A stretch of DNA of 64,000 nucleotides from Paracoccus amoyensis (lineage in GTDB: Bacteria; Pseudomonadota; Alphaproteobacteria; Rhodobacterales; Rhodobacteraceae), in NCBI RefSeq assembly GCF_014490725.1, contig NZ_JACOQL010000001.1:124001-188000 (forward strand), in the 5' to 3' direction. Made by a program: the position numbers and the translations under genes. This document shows positions 60,240-64,000 of the stretch, in pieces; the stretch's first letter is position 1, and each line of letters begins with the position of its first letter. Below the pieces are notes generated by a model that was not told where the DNA came from, searched no databases, and was given only the letters and a program-made list of their open reading frames with translations.

Positions 60240-61250
60240 ATGCCCAAGAAGATCACCTTGCAAGAAGTCGCCCGCGTCGCCGGTGTCTCACGCGCCACGG
60301 TTTCGCTGGTCGTGCGCAAATCTCCTCTGGTCGCGGCCCACACGCGCGAAAAGGTCGAGCAGGTGATGGCCGATCTGGATTATGTCCACGATATCGGGGC
60401 CGCGCGACTGCGCAATAACAGCAGTCGGACGGTCGGGCTGATTGTCCCCAACCTTGTCAATTCGTTCTTCACCGAATTTCTGTCCGGGGTCGACCGGGTC
60501 ATGGAGCAGGATGACCGGGTGGTCCTGCTCGCAAACAGCCATGATGATCCGGCGCGTCAGGATGCGATCCTGCAACGGTTTCGCGGCCACGGTGTCGACG
60601 GCGTGATCCTGTGCGCGGCCGAGGGCACTGATCCCGAATTGTTGCATAAGCTGCAGCGATGGAATTTGCCGATCGTCCAATCGCTGCGTGAAATCGGGAA
60701 AGGGCAGACCGATTATGCCGGGGCGGATTATATCGAAGGCGTAGGTCTGGCCGTCAGGCATCTGGTCGATCTGGGCCATCATCGCATCGCCTTTCTGTCG
60801 GTCACGGCCCTGACCTCGGCCCGAGAGGAGCGTCTGGTTGGCTTTGCAAAGGCGCTGAAACAGACCGGCGCAGAAGATGCCGGTATCGTTGAAGCGCCCC
60901 TGACATGGGAGGGGGCGGCGCAATCGGCAGCACGGATTCTGGCCCTCGACAGTCGCCCAACTGCGGTGGTGTGCTTCAATGATGTGTTGGCGGCGGGGCT
61001 GATGCTGGGGCTGCGTCAGGCAGGATGCGAGCCGGGGCGGGACATCGATGTTGTGGGCCTGGACGATCTGCCGCTGGCACAGCTGACCTATCCACCCTTG
61101 ACCAGCGTCGCGATGACCCCGGATCGGATCGGCGTGGCGGCGGCACAACTGTTGTCGCGGCGATTGAATGCGGAGGGCGCTGCCATCGAACGCGCCATTA
61201 TCAAGCCGCAGTTGGTGCTGCGGGAAAGCAGCGGGCGCAAACTTGGTTGA
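60240..61250 (+). CDS. LacI-family transcriptional regulator
   Basis: 336 residues: helix-turn-helix ITLQEVARVAGVSRATVSLV, hinge DLDYVHDIGAARLRNNSSRT, and an effector domain GLIVPNLVNSFFTEFLSGVD to the end, with VVCFNDVLAAGLMLGLRQAG and DIDVVGLDDLPLAQLTYPPL typical of LacI members. Transcribed in the same direction as the ABC importer that begins at 61317, with an almost perfect palindrome between them (61266-61285). Confidence 0.92.
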   Translation: MPKKITLQEVARVAGVSRATVSLVVRKSPLVAAHTREKVEQVMADLDYVHDIGAARLRNNSSRTVGLIVPNLVNSFFTEFLSGVDRVMEQDDRVVLLANSHDDPARQDAILQRFRGHGVDGVILCAAEGTDPELLHKLQRWNLPIVQSLREIGKGQTDYAGADYIEGVGLAVRHLVDLGHHRIAFLSVTALTSAREERLVGFAKALKQTGAEDAGIVEAPLTWEGAAQSAARILALDSRPTAVVCFNDVLAAGLMLGLRQAGCEPGRDIDVVGLDDLPLAQLTYPPLTSVAMTPDRIGVAAAQLLSRRLNAEGAAIERAIIKPQLVLRESSGRKLG

Positions 61251-61265
61251 CTTTTTGATCACCAG

Positions 61266-61285
61266 AATTTAGATCGTTCTAAATT
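61266..61285. promoter_or_regulatory. Near-perfect LacI-family operator before the amino-acid-type ABC importer
   Basis: AATTTAGATCGTTCTAAATT matches its reverse complement at 18 of 20 bases and has the central CG of LacI operators. It is 16 bases after the regulator stop and 31 bases before the permease ATG, where bound repressor would block a promoter. Confidence 0.82.
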
Positions 61286-61316
61286 GGAGGAATCAAGGCA
61301 TCCGCGGGGAGGGCAG

Positions 61317-61985
61317 ATGTATCAGTTCAACTTCCAGCCAGTCGTTGACAGTATGGACCTGCTGCTTCATGGGGCATGGCTGACCGTCCGTTTGTCGCTG
61401 ATGGCGATGGCTTTGGGCCTGATCGTTTCCGTTCTTGGGGCGATTGGAAAAACCTCGGGCATTCGTCCGGTCAGATGGCTGATCGATGTCTATGTCGAGG
61501 TGATCCGCAACACGCCGTTTCTGGTGCAGATCTTCTTCATCTTCTTTGGCTTGCCGGCGGTCGGGGTGTCGATGTCGGCCAATACTGCCGCGCTGGTCGC
61601 GCTGGTGATCAATGTCGGTGCCTATGGGACCGAGATTATCCGGGCGGGGATCGAATCCGTTCCGCAGGGCCAGATCGAGGCAGGCCGCGCCCTTGGCCTT
61701 AGCCCGGCAAAGATATTCCGATATGTCGTGCTGAAACCGGCATTGCGAAACATCTATCCCTCGCTGACCAGCCAGTTCATCTATCTGATGCTGACGTCCA
61801 GCGTCGTATCGGTGATTTCGGCCAATGATCTGGCGTCGGCGGGGGCCGATCTGAACGCGCAGACCTTTGCCAGCTTTGAAATCTATCTGGTCCTGACGAT
61901 CATGTATTTCCTGCTGTCACTGGGTTTTTCGGCGCTGTTTGCCGTGATCCGCCGCCTGTTCTTCACCTATCCAGCGAGCCGTTGA
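61317..61985 (+). CDS. Polar amino acid-type ABC transporter permease (HisQ/GlnP family), subunit 1
   Basis: 222-residue permease with five helices: MDLLLHGAWLTVRLSLMAMA, the family EVIRNTPFLVQIFFIFFGLP and the EAA loop EAGRALGLSPAKIFRYVVLK. The ATG at 61317 follows GGGGAGGG by three bases and gives the normal family N-terminus. LacI control is unusual for this transporter type. Confidence 0.92.
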   Translation: MYQFNFQPVVDSMDLLLHGAWLTVRLSLMAMALGLIVSVLGAIGKTSGIRPVRWLIDVYVEVIRNTPFLVQIFFIFFGLPAVGVSMSANTAALVALVINVGAYGTEIIRAGIESVPQGQIEAGRALGLSPAKIFRYVVLKPALRNIYPSLTSQFIYLMLTSSVVSVISANDLASAGADLNAQTFASFEIYLVLTIMYFLLSLGFSALFAVIRRLFFTYPASR

Positions 61986-61986
61986 C

Positions 61987-62643
61987 ATGATCCGCGAATT
62001 TTCATCCGCCGATGTCCTGTTCATCATGTCCGCCGCGCGTTGGACGCTGATCCTGTCTGCCATCGCCTTTCTGGGCGGCGCCATCGGTGGGCTGAGCATC
62101 GCCTTGGCCCGCACGTCGCATGGCAAGTGGCTTCGCCGCATCGCGGCCTGGTTCATTCAGGTGTTTCAAGGCACGCCGCTGCTGATGCAGTTGTTTCTGG
62201 TCTATTTCGGTCTTGCCGTCGTGGGCTTGCCGATCAATCCGCTGCTGGCCGCCGCCGTTGCGCTGACCCTGCATGCCAGCGCCTATCTGGGCGAAATCTG
62301 GCGCGGCGCGATTGAAGCGGTTCCATCGGGGCAGACCGAAGCGGCGACCGCACTGGCGCTGTCTTATCCCGACCGGATGCGCCATGTCGTGCTGCCGCAG
62401 GCGCTGCGGATCGCGACCGCACCAACAGTCGGCTTTCTGGTGCAGTTGATCAAGGGCACATCGCTGGCCTCGATCATCGGGTTCACGGAACTGACGCGTG
62501 CCGGTCAGATCGTCAACAACGCGACCTTCAAGCCGTTTCTGGTCTTTGGCACGGTCGCGGCAATCTATTTCATCCTGTGCTGGCCGCTGTCGCTGTTGGC
62601 CCGTCACATGGAAACCAGAATGCGCCGTGCCATTACGCGCTGA
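61987..62643 (+). CDS. Polar amino acid-type ABC transporter permease (HisM/GlnP family), subunit 2
   Basis: 218 residues, five helices: SAARWTLILSAIAFLGGAIG, WFIQVFQGTPLLMQLFLVYF, EAATALALSYPDRMRHVVLP (EAA loop), and LIKGTSLASIIGFTELTRAG, strongly conserved in the family. One base after the first permease stop. The two form a heterodimer. Confidence 0.92.
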   Translation: MIREFSSADVLFIMSAARWTLILSAIAFLGGAIGGLSIALARTSHGKWLRRIAAWFIQVFQGTPLLMQLFLVYFGLAVVGLPINPLLAAAVALTLHASAYLGEIWRGAIEAVPSGQTEAATALALSYPDRMRHVVLPQALRIATAPTVGFLVQLIKGTSLASIIGFTELTRAGQIVNNATFKPFLVFGTVAAIYFILCWPLSLLARHMETRMRRAITR

Positions 62644-62664
62644 CTATCCAAGGAGGAGGAAACC

Positions 62665-63468
62665 ATGAACATGAAACTGAATCGCCGTCTGTTTACCCTT
62701 ATCGCCGCCGGGGCTTTCTCGGCTGGCCTGTTCGGGCCGGCGCTGGCCGCAGATCTGGAAGCCATCGAAAGCGCGGGCACCGTCAAAGTCGGAATGCTGG
62801 TCGATTTCCCGCCCTTTGGCATTCTGGATGCCTCGGGTCAGCCCGATGGCTATGACGCCGATGTTGCCAAGGCGCTGGCCGAATATCTGGGGGTCGAGGC
62901 GCAGATCGTGCCCGTCACCGGACCGAACCGCATTCCCTATCTGCTGTCGGGACAGGTGGACGTTCTGGTCGCCTCGCTTGGCATCACGGAAGAACGCGCC
63001 CAGAAGGTCGATTTTTCCAAACCCTATGCGGGTATCAGCATTGCCGTTTATGGCGACGCCGGGGTTCAGGTTGCTGATGCCGCGGCTCTGGCCGGGCAGT
63101 CAATCGCTGTGACGCGCGCCTCGACCCAGGATACGGGCGTGACCGGCGTTGCGCCCGAAGGCACCGACATTCGCCGCTTTGACGATGATGCCAGCTCGGT
63201 TCAGGCGCTGATGTCGGGTCAGGTGAAACTGATTGGCCTGTCGAACGTGGTGATGTCGCAGGTTACGCAGGCAGCGGGGGATCGCTTTGACAAGAAATTC
63301 GACCTGTCCAGCCAGGTGCAGGGGATCGCGGTCGCGCCTGGATCGGATGCGCTGCTGGAAAAGGTCGATGCCTTCGTGGCCGAAGCCAAGGCTGACGGCA
63401 CGCTGGATCATATCCACCAGAAATGGCTGGGCGAACCGCTGCCCGATTTCGTCAAAACGGCCGAGTAA
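62665..63468 (+). CDS. Amino acid-type ABC transporter substrate-binding protein
   Basis: 267 residues of SBP family 3. Signal peptide NRRLFTLIAAGAFSAGLFGP ending ALA, mature ADLEAIESAGTVKVGMLVDF. PPFGILDASGQPDGYDADVA, VASLGITEERAQKVDFSKPY and HIHQKWLGEPLPDF are typical. Ribosome site AAGGAGGAGG; ATG at 62665 or 62671. The ligand is unknown; regulation by a LacI protein hints at a non-amino-acid ligand, for example a sugar derivative or opine. Confidence 0.9.
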   Translation: MNMKLNRRLFTLIAAGAFSAGLFGPALAADLEAIESAGTVKVGMLVDFPPFGILDASGQPDGYDADVAKALAEYLGVEAQIVPVTGPNRIPYLLSGQVDVLVASLGITEERAQKVDFSKPYAGISIAVYGDAGVQVADAAALAGQSIAVTRASTQDTGVTGVAPEGTDIRRFDDDASSVQALMSGQVKLIGLSNVVMSQVTQAAGDRFDKKFDLSSQVQGIAVAPGSDALLEKVDAFVAEAKADGTLDHIHQKWLGEPLPDFVKTAE

Positions 63469-63478
63469 TAACGCATCA

Positions 63479-63506
63479 GCCCGGCCCTTGGCGGCCGGGC
63501 AGCTTT
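63479..63506 (+). terminator. Hairpin after the binding-protein gene
   Basis: GCCCGGCC (63479-63486) pairs with GGCCGGGC (63493-63500), loop CTTGGC, followed by AGCTTT. Lies before the ATPase gene, so probably attenuates or stabilises. Confidence 0.7.
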
Positions 63507-63521
63507 CACAGGGGATGGATC

Positions 63522-64000
63522 ATGACCGAACACGCCATCATCATGCGTGACGTGAACAAATTCTACGGTGCCTATCATGCGTTGGTCGATGTCGATCTGA
63601 CCGTCGAGCGTGGTGAAAGGATCGTCATCTGCGGGCCTTCCGGCTCGGGCAAGTCGACGCTGATCCGTACGATCAACCAGTTGGAAACGATCCATTCCGG
63701 CACGATCAACGTGGATGGCGTCGAACTGACCGCAGGCGGCGATAATGTCGCCAAGGTCAGGCAGGACGTTGGCATGGTGTTTCAAAGCTTCAATCTGTTT
63801 CCGCATATGACCGTACTGGAAAACTGTATCCTTGCGCCGATGAAGACCCGCAAGACACCGCGGGCCGAGGCCGAGCAGACCGCGCGTCATTATCTTGAGC
63901 GGGTGAAGATTCCCGAACAGGCCGACAAATATCCGGCCCAGCTTTCCGGTGGTCAGCAACAGCGCGTCGCGATTGCCCGCGCTCTGTGCATGAAGCCACG
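63522..64000 (+). CDS. Amino acid-type ABC transporter ATPase (GlnQ/HisP family), cut by window edge
   Basis: N-terminal 159 codons of the ATPase for this importer. Walker A ICGPSGSGKSTLIRTINQLE, Q-loop MVFQSFNLFPHMTVLENCIL, and signature LSGGQQQRVAIARALCMKP just before the edge; Walker B and the C-terminus lie outside. ATG at 63522 follows AGGGGA. Confidence 0.92.
   Translation, partial: MTEHAIIMRDVNKFYGAYHALVDVDLTVERGERIVICGPSGSGKSTLIRTINQLETIHSGTINVDGVELTAGGDNVAKVRQDVGMVFQSFNLFPHMTVLENCILAPMKTRKTPRAEAEQTARHYLERVKIPEQADKYPAQLSGGQQQRVAIARALCMKP

Overview
The window is GC-rich, gene-dense DNA whose gene families and arrangements (thuR-thuEFGK-thuAB, gbpR/chvE-gguAB, tripartite tricarboxylate transporters, De Ley-Doudoroff sugar catabolism) point to an alphaproteobacterium, most likely Rhodobacterales (Paracoccus/Roseobacter-like). 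That placement is an inference from gene content; there is no rRNA or tRNA gene here. Most genes sit in long co-directional operons joined by ATGA/GTGA stop-start overlaps.

Layout. 1-7013 (minus): a trehalose/alpha-glucoside thu locus, with thuB running off the left edge, and two LacI-type palindromes. 7014-7695: decayed DNA holding a LysR-family pseudogene. 7696-19534: the most unusual region, two divergent operons. The minus-strand operon runs HMG-CoA reductase, UbiA prenyltransferase, a rifampin-phosphotransferase-like ATP-grasp/His-swivel dikinase, a DUF3419 (BtaA-like) protein, a phytol/dolichol-kinase-like membrane protein, a GNAT-like protein and an OleC-like adenylating enzyme. The plus-strand operon is a sulfotransferase and a P450. 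This looks like an isoprenoid/lipid-type biosynthetic cluster whose product I cannot name. 19538-31643: a GntR/FCD-controlled four-carbon acid-sugar locus (TIM-barrel enzyme, DhaKL-type kinase, PdxA2, TctCBA transporter, SAF-domain dehydrogenase, OtnK, OtnC, OtnI). 31640-32818: a beta-lactamase-fold serine hydrolase. 33032-36826: sulfate/thiosulfate ABC importer.

36827-54826: a very large L-arabinose/D-galactose locus: gbpR, chvE-gguAB (gguA split in two), the non-phosphorylative enzymes (sugar dehydrogenase, lactonase, aldonate dehydratase, AraD1-type dehydratase, semialdehyde dehydrogenase), a second sugar ABC importer (ytfQRT-yjfF), mutarotase, and DgoK/DgoA for the galactose branch. The two sugars appear to share uptake and the first oxidation steps and then split: arabinose to 2-oxoglutarate, galactose to pyruvate plus glyceraldehyde 3-phosphate.

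55053-59053: small housekeeping genes, including an RBBP9-type hydrolase, a 47-residue membrane protein, an FAD/NAD(P)-binding protein, and the divergent pair efp/epmA. 59152-64000: a Tat-exported-looking serine hydrolase, a LacI regulator with a near-perfect operator in front of an amino-acid-type ABC importer whose ATPase runs off the right edge. In five of the six solute-binding-protein operons the binding-protein gene is followed by a GC-rich hairpin before the next gene, which suggests graded expression within operons.
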